Source of the DNA: Hydrogenophaga intermedia
Lineage (GTDB): Bacteria; Pseudomonadota; Gammaproteobacteria; Burkholderiales; Burkholderiaceae_C
NCBI RefSeq assembly: GCF_023715105.1
Contig: NZ_JAMBNO010000008.1
Location: forward strand, 1-64,000
Length of the DNA: 64,000 nt
Direction of reading: 5' to 3'
Each line of letters starts with the position of its first letter. Within the stretch, counting starts at the first letter, position 1. The translations under genes and the position numbers were made by a program. Of the stretch, positions 1 to 10,446 are shown piece after piece. The notes beneath the pieces are model-generated. The model did not search any database. It was not told the DNA's origin and worked only from the letters and a program-made list of their open reading frames with translations.

Positions 1-246
1 GGGTGGTGGGGCGGGCGCCGGTGGTGGCGGTGGGGGTTCCACCGCGCGCGGTGCCGCCTGCTGCGGCAGGCGCGACCACAGCTCGGCCTCCACCGCCGGC
101 GTGTCGGCGTCGTGCCGCCATGACACGCCCCAGGTGAGGGCGGCGATCAGCAGCGCGTGCACGGCGGCCGCCTTGCCCAGCGGGCCACCCCAGCGCGCGG
201 GTGGCGGCGGGGCGAATTCGATGCGGCGGGCGGCGTTGGACGTCAT
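1..246 (-). CDS. tolA: TolA-like envelope protein, N-terminal fragment
   Basis: Only the first 82 codons are inside the window; the gene continues past the left edge. It starts at ATG 246, four bases after the tolR stop. The visible part has a short cytoplasmic head, one hydrophobic segment (about residues 26-41, AAAVHALLIAALTWGVSW) and then a proline-rich stretch. This is the topology of TolA, the inner-membrane protein that couples TolQR to TolB/Pal at the outer membrane. The call rests on topology and position right after tolQ-tolR; the C-terminal domain that would prove it is not visible. A TonB-like protein is the alternative. Confidence 0.75.
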   Translation of the reverse strand, partial: MTSNAARRIEFAPPPPARWGGPLGKAAAVHALLIAALTWGVSWRHDADTPAVEAELWSRLPQQAAPRAVEPPPPPPAPAPPP

Positions 247-250
247 GGGC

Positions 251-694
<444 letters not shown>

Positions 695-711
695 GTGGGT
701 GCCCGCGTCGC

Positions 712-1422
712 TCAGTAGGTGGAGGCGCTGCCGGTCGGGCCGGCCGGATGCACCCCGAGGTTGCGTTGCAGGATGTTGGAGAACTCCTCCATGAAGGTCT
801 CCAGGCCGTTGGCCACGCGGTCGATGTCGTGGGCGAAGCGGTTGTAGGCGACGACCGCGGGAATGGCCGCAAAGAGCCCGATGGCCGTGGCGACCAGTGC
901 CTCGGCAATGCCGGGGGCCACCGTGGCCAGCGTGACCTGCGCCAGCGAGGCCAGGCCCGTGAACGCGTGCATGATGCCCCACACGGTGCCGAACAGGCCC
1001 ACGTAGGGAGCCACCGAACCCACCGTGCCCAGAAACGAGAGGTTGGACTCGAGCACGTCGAGCTCGCGCTGGAAGCTTGCGCGCATGGCGCGGCGCGCGC
1101 CGTCGAGCAGTGCGCCGTTGTCGCTGATGCGGCGCTCGCGCAGCTTGTGGTACTCGCGCATGCCACTGGCAAAAATGCGCTCCATGGGCCCGCCCTGGCG
1201 GGCGTTCTGGGTGGCGGCGGCGTAGAGCTCGTTGAGGTTGGTGCCGGACCAGAATTCGCGCTCGAAGTCGTCGTTCTTGCCCTTGACGCGCTTGAGCGTG
1301 CCGAGCTTGCGGAAGATGGCGGCCCAGCTCAGCAGCGACATCAGCACCAGCAGCAGCACCACGGCCTGGACCACCCAGCTCGCGTTGAGCATGAGCTGGA
1401 CGATGGAGAGTTCGGGAGTCAT
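712..1422 (-). CDS. tolQ: TolQ, inner-membrane motor subunit of Tol-Pal
   Basis: 236 aa, normal TolQ length. Three transmembrane segments are visible: about residues 15-37, 128-152 and 165-195. The last two contain the Gly/Ala/Thr-rich helices typical of the MotA/TolQ/ExbB family (GLFGTVWGIMHAF, then ATVAPGIAEALVATAIGL). It forms the stator-like channel with TolR. The start is ATG 1422. It lies 52 nt downstream of ybgC, the usual first gene of tol-pal operons, and 17 nt before tolR. Confidence 0.96.
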   Translation of the reverse strand: MTPELSIVQLMLNASWVVQAVVLLLVLMSLLSWAAIFRKLGTLKRVKGKNDDFEREFWSGTNLNELYAAATQNARQGGPMERIFASGMREYHKLRERRISDNGALLDGARRAMRASFQRELDVLESNLSFLGTVGSVAPYVGLFGTVWGIMHAFTGLASLAQVTLATVAPGIAEALVATAIGLFAAIPAVVAYNRFAHDIDRVANGLETFMEEFSNILQRNLGVHPAGPTGSASTY

Positions 1423-1474
1423 GGGGTCAGGGATACCAGAAGGGGATCAAAGGTTTCGTGATTGCGTGCGGCCG

Positions 1475-1890
<416 letters not shown>

Positions 1891-1894
<4 letters not shown>

Positions 1895-3102
1895 AGGGCC
1901 TTCTCCAGCCGCGCGACCGCCTCCTGGAGTTGCTCCAGCGAGCTCGCGGTGGAAAAACGCAGGTAGCGGCCCGGCTCGGCATGCGAGAAATCGCGCCCCG
2001 GCGTAGCGGCGATCTGGCAGCGCTGCAGCAGCTCGAAAGCGAAGCGCCAGCTTTGCGCGTTTTCGGGGCGCTCGCCGCCCGGGGCGATGCCCCAGCGCGT
2101 GGCGGCATCGGTGATGTCGGCCCAGGCGTAGAAGGCGCCGTCGGGCATCACCGGCACGGTCAGGCCCAGGCGGTTCAGTTCGGGAATGAAGAAGTCGCGT
2201 CGCGACTGGAAGGCCGCGCGGCGGCGCTCGTACTCGTGCAGGCTCTCGGGCTCGAAGCAGGCCAGCGCCGCGTGCTGGGCGATGGTGCTCGGGCAGATGA
2301 AGAGGTTCTGCGCCAGCCGCTCCACCGGCTCGACCAGTGCCGGCGGCAGCACCAGCCAGCCCAGGCGCCAGCCCGTCATGTTGAAGTACTTGCTGAAGCT
2401 GTTGACGCTGATCACCGATTCGCCCAGGCCACCGGGCAGCGAGAGCGCGCTCTGGCCGAAGGCGGTGTCGTAGCTCAGGCCGAGGTAGATCTCGTCGATG
2501 AGCGTGATGCCGTCGCGCGCGCGCACCTCGCCGGCGATGCGCTGCAGCTCGTCGCGCGCGATCGAGGTGCCGGTGGGGTTGGAGGGTGACGCCAGCAGCA
2601 CGCCTCGCGTGCGTTCACCCCAGTGCGCACGCACCTGTGCTGCACTGAGCTGGAAGCGCTGGGCCGGACCGCTGGGCACCATCACCGCTCGCCCTTCGGC
2701 TGCCTGCACGAACTGCCGGTTGCAGGGGTAGCACGGGTCGGGCATCAGGATTTCATCGCCAGCGTCGATGAGCGCCAGGCAGGCCAGCTGCAGCGCCGCC
2801 GAGGCGCCGGCGGTGACCACGATGCGGGCTGGATCGATCTGCAGGCCCCAGCGGGTGTGGTACCAGCCGGCGATGGCTTCGCGCAGCGCAATGAGGCCCA
2901 GCGCGTGGGTGTACTGGCTGCGGCCGTCGCGAATGGCGCGTTCGGCAGCCTGCTGCACCAGCGGCGGCGCGGTGAAGTCGGGTTCACCGATGTTGAGCGC
3001 GATCATGGGGCGCGTGGCCGTGGCGGCCTCGCGCGCGGCAGCCTTGGCCACCTCCATCACGTAGAACGGGTCGACGCGCTGCGCGCGTGCGGCGAGCTTC
3101 AT
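1891..3102 (-). CDS. PLP-dependent class I/II aminotransferase
   Basis: 403 aa fold-type I aminotransferase. Visible marks are LNIGEPDF near residue 35, the PLP-ring contacts ASPSNPTGT and LIDEIYLGL, and the Schiff-base lysine in [16 protein letters not shown]. The family includes aspartate/aromatic, alanine and kynurenine aminotransferases; the substrate cannot be assigned from sequence alone. The start ATG at 3102 overlaps the nusB stop (ATGA) and the 3' end overlaps the ybgC start, so it sits in a tightly coupled operon. A longer frame upstream runs inside nusB and was rejected. Confidence 0.9.
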
Positions 3103-3587
3103 TTGCGCGCGCCGCCACGCGGCGAGGCCGCCACCTCGGCCGGACGCAGCTGCGCCGCCAGTGGATGCAGCACGCCGTTGACGAACTTGTGACCGTCGGT
3201 GCCCCCGAAGGATTTGGCCAGCTCGATGCACTCGTTGAGCACCACGCGCCAGGGCACGTCGGGGCAGTGCTGGAACTCGTAGGTGCCGATCCACAGCACG
3301 CCGTGCTCGATGGGAGACAGCTCCGCCAGCGGGCGGTCCAGGCGCGGCGCGATCAGTGCGTCCAGGTCGCTGGCTTGCGCCACGCAGCCGCGCACCAGGG
3401 CGTCGAAGTGCAGGCTGTCGCACTTGTGAAAGCCCGAGAGGTCGCGCGTGAAGGCGTCGATGTCGTCCACCGGGTTGCGGCCCACGAGGTGCTGGTACAG
3501 CGCCTGCAGCGCGAACTCGCGCGCGCGGGTGCGGGCCGATTTGTCGGCGGCCTTGCGGGGGGTGGGGGTGTCGGTGCTGGTGGCCAT
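3099..3587 (-). CDS. nusB: NusB transcription antitermination factor
   Basis: 162 aa. The pattern is that of Nus[19 protein letters not shown] at the start of the helical domain, then [20 protein letters not shown] and [23 protein letters not shown]. NusB binds boxA RNA with NusE (S10) and promotes antitermination on rRNA operons. A short charged N-terminal extension (about 18 residues) precedes the core, as in many betaproteobacteria. The start is ATG 3587, two bases after the ribH stop. ribH-nusB adjacency is a widespread conserved pair. Confidence 0.96.
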   Translation of the reverse strand: MATSTDTPTPRKAADKSARTRAREFALQALYQHLVGRNPVDDIDAFTRDLSGFHKCDSLHFDALVRGCVAQASDLDALIAPRLDRPLAELSPIEHGVLWIGTYEFQHCPDVPWRVVLNECIELAKSFGGTDGHKFVNGVLHPLAAQLRPAEVAASPRGGARK

Positions 3588-3589
3588 GC

Positions 3590-4054
3590 TCAACCGATCT
3601 GGTCCAGCACCAGCGCCATCTCGACGGCCACACGCGCGGCGTCGCGGCCCTTGTCGGTCTGGCGCGCCAGGGCCTGGGCCTCGTTCTCGGTGGTGAGGAT
3701 GGCGTTGGCCACCGGGATCTGGTGGTCCAGCGCGACGCGCGTGACGCCGGCGCCCGATTCGTTGGCCACGAGCTCGAAGTGGTAGGTCTCGCCGCGGATG
3801 ATGCAGCCCAGCGCGATCAGCGCATCGTATTCCTCGCGCTCGGCCATGGCCTGCAGGGCCACCGGCACCTCCAGCGCGCCCGGCACCTTCACGTGGGCGA
3901 TGTGCTTTTCCTGCACACCCAGGGCCAGCAGCTCGGCGTGGCAAGCCTGGAAGAGGGCATCGGTGATGGCCTCGTTGAAGCGCGCCTGCACGATGCCGAT
4001 GTGCAGGCGTTTGCCGTCGAGCTCGCCTGCGGATCCTTTGTCTGCACCAAACAT
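3590..4054 (-). CDS. ribH: 6,7-dimethyl-8-ribityllumazine synthase
   Basis: 154 aa, typical for RibH. Motifs include [49 protein letters not shown] (catalytic His in the last) and [15 protein letters not shown]. It condenses 3,4-dihydroxy-2-butanone-4-phosphate with the pyrimidine intermediate to lumazine, the step before riboflavin synthase. The start is ATG 4054, 23 nt after the ribBX stop, with its stop 2 nt from nusB. Confidence 0.97.
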   Translation of the reverse strand: MFGADKGSAGELDGKRLHIGIVQARFNEAITDALFQACHAELLALGVQEKHIAHVKVPGALEVPVALQAMAEREEYDALIALGCIIRGETYHFELVANESGAGVTRVALDHQIPVANAILTTENEAQALARQTDKGRDAARVAVEMALVLDQIG

Positions 4055-4077
4055 GGTGAATTCCGTTTCCCTGGGTT

Positions 4078-5208
4078 TCAGTTCTGGCGGCCGATGAAGC
4101 CGGTGATTTCGAGGCCGTAGCCCTGCATGCTGGGCATGCGGCGCGGGTTGCCCATGAGCTCCATGCGGGCCACGCCGCATTCGCGCAGGATCTGCGCGCC
4201 CACACCGTAGGTGCGCAGGTCCATGCGGCCACGTTCGGGTGCCTGGGCGGAACGTGCCGTGCCTTCGAACTGCGCGAGCAATTGCTCGGCCGACTCGCCG
4301 CAGTTGAGCAGCACGGCCACGCCGCGGCCGCGCTCGCTGATGAAGCGCAGGCTTTGTTCCAGGCTCCAGCTGTGCATGGAGCGCCCGACCTCGAGCGCAT
4401 CCAGCACCGACAGCGGCTCGTGCACGCGCACCGGCACCACGTCGTCGGTGCCCCACTGGCCCTTCACCAGCGCCAGGTGCAGCGCGCCGCTGGGCTGGTC
4501 GCGAAACGCGTGCGCGGTGAATTCGCCGAAAGCGGTGTTGAGCGGTCGCGAGCCGATCTTCTGCACCAGGCTCTCGGTGCGGCTGCGGTATTCGATCAGG
4601 TCGGCGATGGTGCCGATCTTGATGCCGTGCTCGGCGGCGAAGACCTGAAGGTCGGGCAGGCGCGCCATGGTGCCATCGTCCTTCATGATCTCGCAGATCA
4701 CCGCGGCGGGCGTGCAGCCGGCCATGGCCGCGAGGTCGCAACCGGCTTCGGTGTGGCCGGCGCGCATGAGCACGCCGCCTTCCACCGCCTGCAACGGGAA
4801 GATGTGGCCGGGTTGCACCAGGTCGCTCGCTTTGGCGTTGGGCGCCACGGCGGCCTGCACGGTGCGCGCGCGGTCGGCGGCCGAGATGCCGGTGGTCACG
4901 CCTTCGGCGGCCTCGATGGACACGGTGAAAGCCGTGCCCATCTTGGTGCCGTTGCGCGGCACCATGGGCGGCAGGCGGAGGCGCTCGCAGCGCTCTCTGG
5001 TGAGCGTGAGGCAGATCAAGCCACGCCCATAGCGGGCCATGAAATTGATGGCGTCGGGCGTGACGTGGTCGGCCGCGAGCACGAGATCGCCTTCGTTCTC
5101 GCGGTCCTCTTCGTCAACGAGGATGACCATGCGACCGGCGCGCATGTCGGCCACGATGGCCTCGACCGGGGAGATGGCCACCGGTGCCAGGGGTTCGGGC
5201 GCGTTCAT
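4078..5208 (-). CDS. ribBA: RibBA-like: DHBP synthase with degenerate GTP cyclohydrolase II domain (RibBX type)
   Basis: 376 aa. The N-terminal half (about 1-210) is a complete 3,4-dihydroxy-2-butanone-4-phosphate synthase, with the [11 protein letters not shown] acid loop and the [10 protein letters not shown] segment. The C-terminal half aligns in length with GTP cyclohydrolase II. However, the zinc-binding Cys cluster expected after VRVH (in the family, a SEC...GDxxGSxRCDC segment) is replaced by [12 protein letters not shown], with no cysteines. Such proteins are known as RibBX; they keep DHBP synthase but lack cyclohydrolase activity, so a separate ribA is expected elsewhere. The start ATG 5208 overlaps the ribE stop (ATGA). 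Confidence 0.92.
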   Translation of the reverse strand: MNAPEPLAPVAISPVEAIVADMRAGRMVILVDEEDRENEGDLVLAADHVTPDAINFMARYGRGLICLTLTRERCERLRLPPMVPRNGTKMGTAFTVSIEAAEGVTTGISAADRARTVQAAVAPNAKASDLVQPGHIFPLQAVEGGVLMRAGHTEAGCDLAAMAGCTPAAVICEIMKDDGTMARLPDLQVFAAEHGIKIGTIADLIEYRSRTESLVQKIGSRPLNTAFGEFTAHAFRDQPSGALHLALVKGQWGTDDVVPVRVHEPLSVLDALEVGRSMHSWSLEQSLRFISERGRGVAVLLNCGESAEQLLAQFEGTARSAQAPERGRMDLRTYGVGAQILRECGVARMELMGNPRRMPSMQGYGLEITGFIGRQN

Positions 5209-5849
5209 GCGGGTTCCTTGGGGGTGACGGGCGTTGCCGAGAGCATGCGCTCCACGTAACGCGCGACGGTGTCGATTTCGAGGTTGACGGTACTGCCAGC
5301 GGCCAGATCGCCGAGCGTGGTGTTCTGCACCGTGTGGGGGATGAGGTTGATGCTGAACTCGCAGCCGTCGGGCCGGTCGTCCACGCGGTTGACGGTCAGG
5401 CTCACGCCGTTGACCGTGATGGAGCCCTTGTAGGCCAGGTACTTGGCGAGGGCGGTTGGCGCCAGCACCCGCAGCTCCCAGCTTTCGCCCACCATGGCGA
5501 AATGGCTCACCGTGCCGATGCCGTCCACGTGGCCGGACACGATGTGACCGCCCAGGCGGTCGTGCGCGCGCAGGGCCTTTTCCAGGTTGACACGGCGGCC
5601 GACCTCGCCCAGGCCCGTCGTGCGGGCCAGCGATTCGGCCGATATGTCGATGGTGAAACGCCGGGCTGGCAGGTCGAGGGTGGTGACGGTCATGCAGGCG
5701 CCGTTGAGCGCAATGCTGTCACCCAGACCGACGTCGTCGAGGTAGCCCGGCGGTGCCTCGATGGCGAGGCGCCGTCCGTGCTGCAAAGAACTTCCCAGCG
5801 CATGGGAGTCGGCGATGCGCCCCACGCCGGTGATGATGCCGGTGAACAT
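5205..5849 (-). CDS. ribE: Riboflavin synthase alpha chain
   Basis: 214 aa with two lumazine-binding repeats. The N-terminus [10 protein letters not shown] is diagnostic. Repeat 1 includes [13 protein letters not shown], repeat 2 includes [13 protein letters not shown]. It dismutates two lumazines to riboflavin plus the pyrimidine intermediate that RibH reuses. It is the first gene of the ribE-ribBX-ribH-nusB run on this strand. The 94 nt upstream to pilE show no FMN-riboswitch-like pattern. Confidence 0.96.
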   Translation of the reverse strand: MFTGIITGVGRIADSHALGSSLQHGRRLAIEAPPGYLDDVGLGDSIALNGACMTVTTLDLPARRFTIDISAESLARTTGLGEVGRRVNLEKALRAHDRLGGHIVSGHVDGIGTVSHFAMVGESWELRVLAPTALAKYLAYKGSITVNGVSLTVNRVDDRPDGCEFSINLIPHTVQNTTLGDLAAGSTVNLEIDTVARYVERMLSATPVTPKEPA

Positions 5850-5924
5850 CCGTGCATTTTCGCAGGGTTTGGGGAGCCGCCCCGGAAACAGGGTTGCCGC
5901 CCGGCCGGCAACGGGGCGCAGGGC

Positions 5925-5943
5925 GCGGGCGGAATCCGCCCGC
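5925..5943 (-). terminator. GC-rich hairpin directly after pilE
   Basis: GCGGGC (5925-5930) and GCCCGC (5938-5943) pair across a short centre, so the hairpin starts at the base next to the pilE stop. There is no T-tract behind it on the minus strand. It may therefore be a transcript-stabilising or factor-dependent 3' end rather than a true intrinsic terminator of the pilin operon. Confidence 0.35.
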
Positions 5944-6378
5944 TCAGCGGTCCCAGCAGGTGGCGGTGTCGTCGGGTGTGGCCACCAAGGCGGTGGCCAC
6001 TTGTGCGCGCAAGCCGGTGTGGGTCAGGCGGAACTCGCCGCAGCGGTCCGCCGCCTGCGCCCCGGCGGGGATGGCCACCAAGGTGAATGCGGTGGCGGTG
6101 AGAGAGTTGGGCAGGAAGTCGACCTGATAGCGCCCCCCCTCGACCGCCAACACTCCGGCAGGCACGGCGTCCGGGTAGCGGCCGCGGGCGGTGGCCGCGC
6201 GCTCCATCCACTGCGCGGCCTGCAACAGGGTGGCTCGCGCATGAGCGCGGTGGGTGCGGCGGACGTGCTCCTGGTAGGAGGGCAAGGCGACCGCTGCCAG
6301 CAAGGCGACGATCGCCACCACGATCATGGCCTCGATCAGCGTGAAGCCACCCGCGCACTTGGGCCCGCCGCGCTTCAT
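5944..6378 (-). CDS. pilE: Type IV pilin-like protein (PilE family)
   Basis: 144 aa prepilin. A short basic leader ends in Gly before FTLIEAMIVVAIVALLA, with Glu at position +5 of the mature protein as required for assembly. The mature helix continues into a small globular domain with a Cys pair near the C-terminus (RCGEF and ATCWDR), the usual pilin disulfide loop. It ends the fimT-pilVWXY1-E cluster, and its start overlaps the pilY1 stop (ATGA). Position and size fit a PilE-type minor pilin rather than the major subunit PilA. Confidence 0.88.
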   Translation of the reverse strand: MKRGGPKCAGGFTLIEAMIVVAIVALLAAVALPSYQEHVRRTHRAHARATLLQAAQWMERAATARGRYPDAVPAGVLAVEGGRYQVDFLPNSLTATAFTLVAIPAGAQAADRCGEFRLTHTGLRAQVATALVATPDDTATCWDR

Positions 6379-9300
6379 GGGCGCAACTCCCGCCAGTCGG
6401 CCCGTGCAGGCGGGGGGACGATATCCTTGAGTTCGTCGGGGGAGACGTCCTTTCCCTGGCCGGTGCTTTTGCCGCCATTTGCCCTGGCAATGCGGAAGCG
6501 ATCCCCCTGACCGGGCAACAACACGAACTCGTTGCTGCCGATGCGCGCGCGCGTGGCGGTGTCGATCGAGGTTGTGGTGTGCTGTGCGTAGAAAACGCCT
6601 CCCTTGGGCAGCTGGCCCGTGATCATGTCGCGCACGTTGAGCCAGTGCTGCCCGCTGGTGCTGGGCGGATCGCAGCTCTCCTGCGCGCTGGCCTCGCTCG
6701 GTGCGGTGGTGGTGAAGATCGCCTTGCGGCCGAGGAAGGTTTGCGGGTGGACGATCAACCGTTCGCCCGATACCGGGAGATCCACAAACCAGCCGCGCGG
6801 AGCCTTTTCGTCGTTGCGGGCGTAGCCCACCGCGTTGCTGGCCGAAGCCTGGTAGGCATCGTCGTGGGTGACGTCGTCCGTGTCCACCACCGGGATCGCG
6901 CCCGTGACCGGTTGCGACACCAGCCGCTCACGGATGTCGGCGTCAGCGAGGCGCCCGAGGTCTTCGCTCGTGAGGGCGTCGCCGGTGCCTTTGTACTTGC
7001 TCTTGTCCCACACCGAGTAGACCGTCTGCACGGCCTTGTTGGCCGGGTCGGTGGGCTGTAACAGTTGCCCGGTGCCGAAGAGCAGCTGGATGCCACCCAG
7101 TGGATGCGGCATCCAGGCCACCGCGGTGGTGATGGGTTGGGGCACGGTCGCGTTGTCGGAGTCGCTTGCCCGCAGAAAGGGCTGGCAGGTGGTGGCGTTG
7201 GAGCAGGTGGCGCCGCTGCCGTCCCACACCGCCACGCCCCATTTCGTGGGGTCGGTGTTGCTCAGGTTGAATTTCCAGAGCTGGCCCTTGAGGTCTCCGG
7301 CGTAGACGACGTCGGCGGTTCCGTTGCCATCGATATCGATCGGCCGGGCCGGCCCCAGGCCGTTGCCGGCGCCGTTGGTGCTGTTCGCCACGATGGGCCG
7401 CAGCGCGCGGTCCCCGTCGAGGTACTGGATCAGCAGCACCGGTCGCTCGTTGGCGCTGTTGACGCCGTTGCCCAGCACCACTGCCCAGCGGCCGTCGTTG
7501 AGCTTGACGATCTGTTCGCTGCGCTGCGTGAGGGGGCCGTCGGTCACGGCGGGCGCGTGCAGGTGACCGATGTCGCCGTGCGGGACCTGCGTGCCGGTGG
7601 CTTCCGCGGCGAACGTGCGATCGATCAGCACGTTGCCCGTACCGACGTTGGCGGGGTCGGTCACATCGAGCACGAAGTAGCCGCGTCCGCCCGCGCCCAG
7701 TGCACCCACCAGCAAGGTGCGCCAGTTCGGGGTCGTCAGCACGGTATTGCCGACCCGACGCAGGTCCGCGTCTGCGGTGAACGGGTGGCCGTCGACCGTG
7801 GCCTTGTAAGCGAACCCAGGCGTGGTGCTTTCGCGAAGGGTGTTGTACACACCGCGGGGCACATAGGCCAGGCGCTCCTCACCGGTATCGGCATCAAAGC
7901 CATGCAGCATGCCGTCGTTGGCGCCCACATAGACCATGGCCGGGCGTTTGGCCTGGGCGCTGCGGAAGGCGGCGTGGCCCTCCCAGTCGTGCCGCAGGCG
8001 TCGCGGGGGTGTCGTGATCCAGAGGTTGCTGTTGACAATGCTGCCCAGGCGCGACGCGCGGTCGCGCAAGGTGCCGCCGTTCTGTGTTTCCAGCTTGCGC
8101 TCTCCGCGCAGGTAGTCGAGCCGCTGTTGTCCCACGCTGTTGGTGGCGCCGTTCAATAGCTGGTTCTTGAGCGTGGTGTCGAGTGCGTTCCAGGTGAAGG
8201 CAACCCCGGCGCTGCCGTTGTGCGTGAAGATCTTGCGCTGGCTGAGGTTTCGGCTTTCGTCGTCCAGCCACGCGCTGGCGCGCCACTTGGGGCTGCTGCT
8301 GCGCGTGCCCGCGCTGCCCGACCAGTCCCAGGCCGTCACGTCGCCACGCCAGCGGTCGCTGTCGTACTCGGCCTCGTAGATCAGCTGGTCCTGGGCATGG
8401 CGCCCCGAGGTGGCCCCGATGCTCACCGAGCCGGCGCCGGCCGTCACGGTGATTTCGTTGAGGATGTTCTGGAAAGCGACGACCAGGGCGTTGGCATCGG
8501 GCGCCGGCACGAAGCGGCCCCGGCTGTTCAGGGCTGTGTGCCAGAGCTCCGCCTTGCGCGCGTCGCCACGCCTCTCGTAGTTGGTGCCCCCGTCGCAGGG
8601 CAGGTTGCCGCTGCCACTGGAGTTGGCCCCGCAAAACGGAGTGACCCAACCCACGTTGCCGCGGATGAGCCCGCCCAGCCCGGTGAAGGTGTCGCCGTGC
8701 CATGTCGGCGCGCCGGACCACGACGAAGCGCTCAGGAAGCCGATGGTGTAGTTCACCATGTGCTGCCACGTTGCCGGGTTGTTCCGTGGATTCCAGTAGG
8801 GATCGAGCATGGCCGAGTGGGTGTCGGTGCCAAACTCCTCGGGGCCGAGTGATTGCTGCGCGGGCGGCCGCAGCTGATTGGGTATGCCCGGTTGCAGGTC
8901 GCGCGACCAGTAGTAGAAGGACAGATCGGACAAGGAGCTGAGGTCGGCCGAGCCCCAGTTGTCGCGGTACAGCTTGGTCTGCTCGTTCGTGATGCTGTAG
9001 CGCGTGCCGTCAGGCAGTGTGGTGTCGCTGCCGTCAGCGTTGCCGCCGCGCACGATGCGCACGCCATCGGGGCCGGACATGTCGCGCTCTTTGAAGGGGG
9101 AGGGTGCGTTCCATGCCGAGTGACCGTACTCACCGTCGGTCATCAGGATGTGGTAACTGCGGCGGCACGCCAGCACTGGGGACTCGTCGGTGCCGGGGTT
9201 GTAGGCCCAGGGGCTGTTGACGCCCAGGCTCGTGGCACTGAGGTAGTCGCCCGCGTTCTTCATGACCCAATGGGTGGGCGTTCCCCGCACCGATGTGATG

Positions 9301-9707
9301 GATTCGACCCAATTGTTGAATTGGGTGCGGTGGGCTCCGCTGAAGCGGCGCATGCCGTTGTAGCCTCTACATGGTCCGTTGGTGCTGGTGTTGCTGCCTG
9401 GAATGGCGTTACAGCCGTGCATGGCCTGCCAGGCGAGGCGGATCTTGTTGTCGGGCAGGTTGGTGGCAGAGAACGTGGCGCGAAGGGCCGCCTTCAGGGC
9501 AGCAATGCCGGTGCTGCCCATGCTGGTGGAGTTGTCCACCGACACGATGATGTTGGGCGCAGCGCCCTGGCCCATGCCCCAGGGCCCGTGTTGCAGGGGC
9601 AGTGGCGATGCAACGGCGCCCGCCGCAAGGCCCGCCATCGCGCTTGCGAGGAGGGTTCGACGACCCGGCATGGGGCGGGAAAGGCGGTGCGACGGTCGGG
9701 TGTTCAT
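6375..9707 (-). CDS. pilY1: PilY1-type tip adhesin of type IV pili
   Basis: 1110 aa from ATG 9707. A leader with a twin-arginine-like stretch (PGRRTLLASAMAG) is followed by a von Willebrand A domain whose MIDAS begins IIVSVDNSTSMG. The C-terminal half resembles the PilC/PilY1 beta-propeller, with GANDGMLHGFDADTGEE and a calcium loop DIDGNGTADVVYAG in front of KGQLWKF. PilY1 sits at the pilus tip, primes assembly with the minor pilins and acts in adhesion and surface sensing. The open frame extends upstream to 10001 into pilX and was not used. The stop overlaps the pilE start. Confidence 0.92.
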   Translation of the reverse strand: MNTRPSHRLSRPMPGRRTLLASAMAGLAAGAVASPLPLQHGPWGMGQGAAPNIIVSVDNSTSMGSTGIAALKAALRATFSATNLPDNKIRLAWQAMHGCNAIPGSNTSTNGPCRGYNGMRRFSGAHRTQFNNWVESITSVRGTPTHWVMKNAGDYLSATSLGVNSPWAYNPGTDESPVLACRRSYHILMTDGEYGHSAWNAPSPFKERDMSGPDGVRIVRGGNADGSDTTLPDGTRYSITNEQTKLYRDNWGSADLSSLSDLSFYYWSRDLQPGIPNQLRPPAQQSLGPEEFGTDTHSAMLDPYWNPRNNPATWQHMVNYTIGFLSASSWSGAPTWHGDTFTGLGGLIRGNVGWVTPFCGANSSGSGNLPCDGGTNYERRGDARKAELWHTALNSRGRFVPAPDANALVVAFQNILNEITVTAGAGSVSIGATSGRHAQDQLIYEAEYDSDRWRGDVTAWDWSGSAGTRSSSPKWRASAWLDDESRNLSQRKIFTHNGSAGVAFTWNALDTTLKNQLLNGATNSVGQQRLDYLRGERKLETQNGGTLRDRASRLGSIVNSNLWITTPPRRLRHDWEGHAAFRSAQAKRPAMVYVGANDGMLHGFDADTGEERLAYVPRGVYNTLRESTTPGFAYKATVDGHPFTADADLRRVGNTVLTTPNWRTLLVGALGAGGRGYFVLDVTDPANVGTGNVLIDRTFAAEATGTQVPHGDIGHLHAPAVTDGPLTQRSEQIVKLNDGRWAVVLGNGVNSANERPVLLIQYLDGDRALRPIVANSTNGAGNGLGPARPIDIDGNGTADVVYAGDLKGQLWKFNLSNTDPTKWGVAVWDGSGATCSNATTCQPFLRASDSDNATVPQPITTAVAWMPHPLGGIQLLFGTGQLLQPTDPANKAVQTVYSVWDKSKYKGTGDALTSEDLGRLADADIRERLVSQPVTGAIPVVDTDDVTHDDAYQASASNAVGYARNDEKAPRGWFVDLPVSGERLIVHPQTFLGRKAIFTTTAPSEASAQESCDPPSTSGQHWLNVRDMITGQLPKGGVFYAQHTTTSIDTATRARIGSNEFVLLPGQGDRFRIARANGGKSTGQGKDVSPDELKDIVPPPARADWRELRP

Positions 9708-9738
9708 TTGTGGACTCGACGTTGGAAAGCCTCTGGGC

Positions 9739-10446
9739 TCACAAGGCAGGGCGGGGGATGAAGACCGAGCGCAGGTGCACGCGCGTGCCCGCGCGCAGTC
9801 CGTACGCCACGGCGTTGATGCGGTAGATGTAGGGCTGGGCTGGCTCGGGTGCGACCAGTCCTTGCGTGCCGGTCTGGATGAGGGCGGCGGTGGAATAGCG
9901 GAACACCTCGATCCAGTACCAGCCGCTGGGCGCCGCGTTGTCGAGCAACGGGTTGCCGGTGTCGCCTGCCCGTGCGCCGGTGAAACGGCCGTACGTCGCA
10001 CCGACCGCCTCGTGATCTTTCAGCCCCTGGTCGGTGCTGAGCGCCGTTTGCAGGGCGTTGATGTCCTGCGGCACGCACAGGCCGGCGATGCACCGGGTTG
10101 ACTGCGCGGAGACCAGGCCCTGCAGCAGGTCGAAATCGTCGTCCTCGCGCGGGAACAGGCCCATGCCGTTGCTGCGGGTGCGGCAAACGTCCGATGTGGC
10201 CGAGGCCGGGCAGGCCGAGCCGTCGGCCAGCATGCCCTGGATGTCGAGTTCGGCATCGCGCAGCAGCGCTTCGGCCGCGGCGAATGCCCGTTGCTGGTCT
10301 GACTCGGTGGCGACGAGCTTGTCGTTGAGCCAGTTGCGACGTGTGCCGGACAGCAGCAGCAGGGAGGCCAGCAGCAGCATCACCAGCACGACGATGAGCG
10401 CCGCGCCGCGGGCCCGGGAGCGATCAAGGCGGGGAGGATTCATCAT
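9739..10446 (-). CDS. pilX: Minor pilin PilX
   Basis: 235 aa. A short leader ends in RARG before the hydrophobic helix AALIVVLVMLLLASLLLL. As usual for PilX, the position +5 Glu of other pilins is missing. The mature part continues TESDQQRAFAAAEALLRDAE, the PilX N-terminal pattern. ATG 10446 overlaps the pilW stop. PilX belongs to the minor pilin priming complex with PilV, PilW, PilE, FimT/FimU and PilY1. Confidence 0.88.
   Translation of the reverse strand: MMNPPRLDRSRARGAALIVVLVMLLLASLLLLSGTRRNWLNDKLVATESDQQRAFAAAEALLRDAELDIQGMLADGSACPASATSDVCRTRSNGMGLFPREDDDFDLLQGLVSAQSTRCIAGLCVPQDINALQTALSTDQGLKDHEAVGATYGRFTGARAGDTGNPLLDNAAPSGWYWIEVFRYSTAALIQTGTQGLVAPEPAQPYIYRINAVAYGLRAGTRVHLRSVFIPRPAL

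Noticed and set aside
5850..5943. FMN riboswitch ahead of the riboflavin genes
   Set aside because: The 94-nt gap is too short and lacks the conserved RFN-element sequence blocks.
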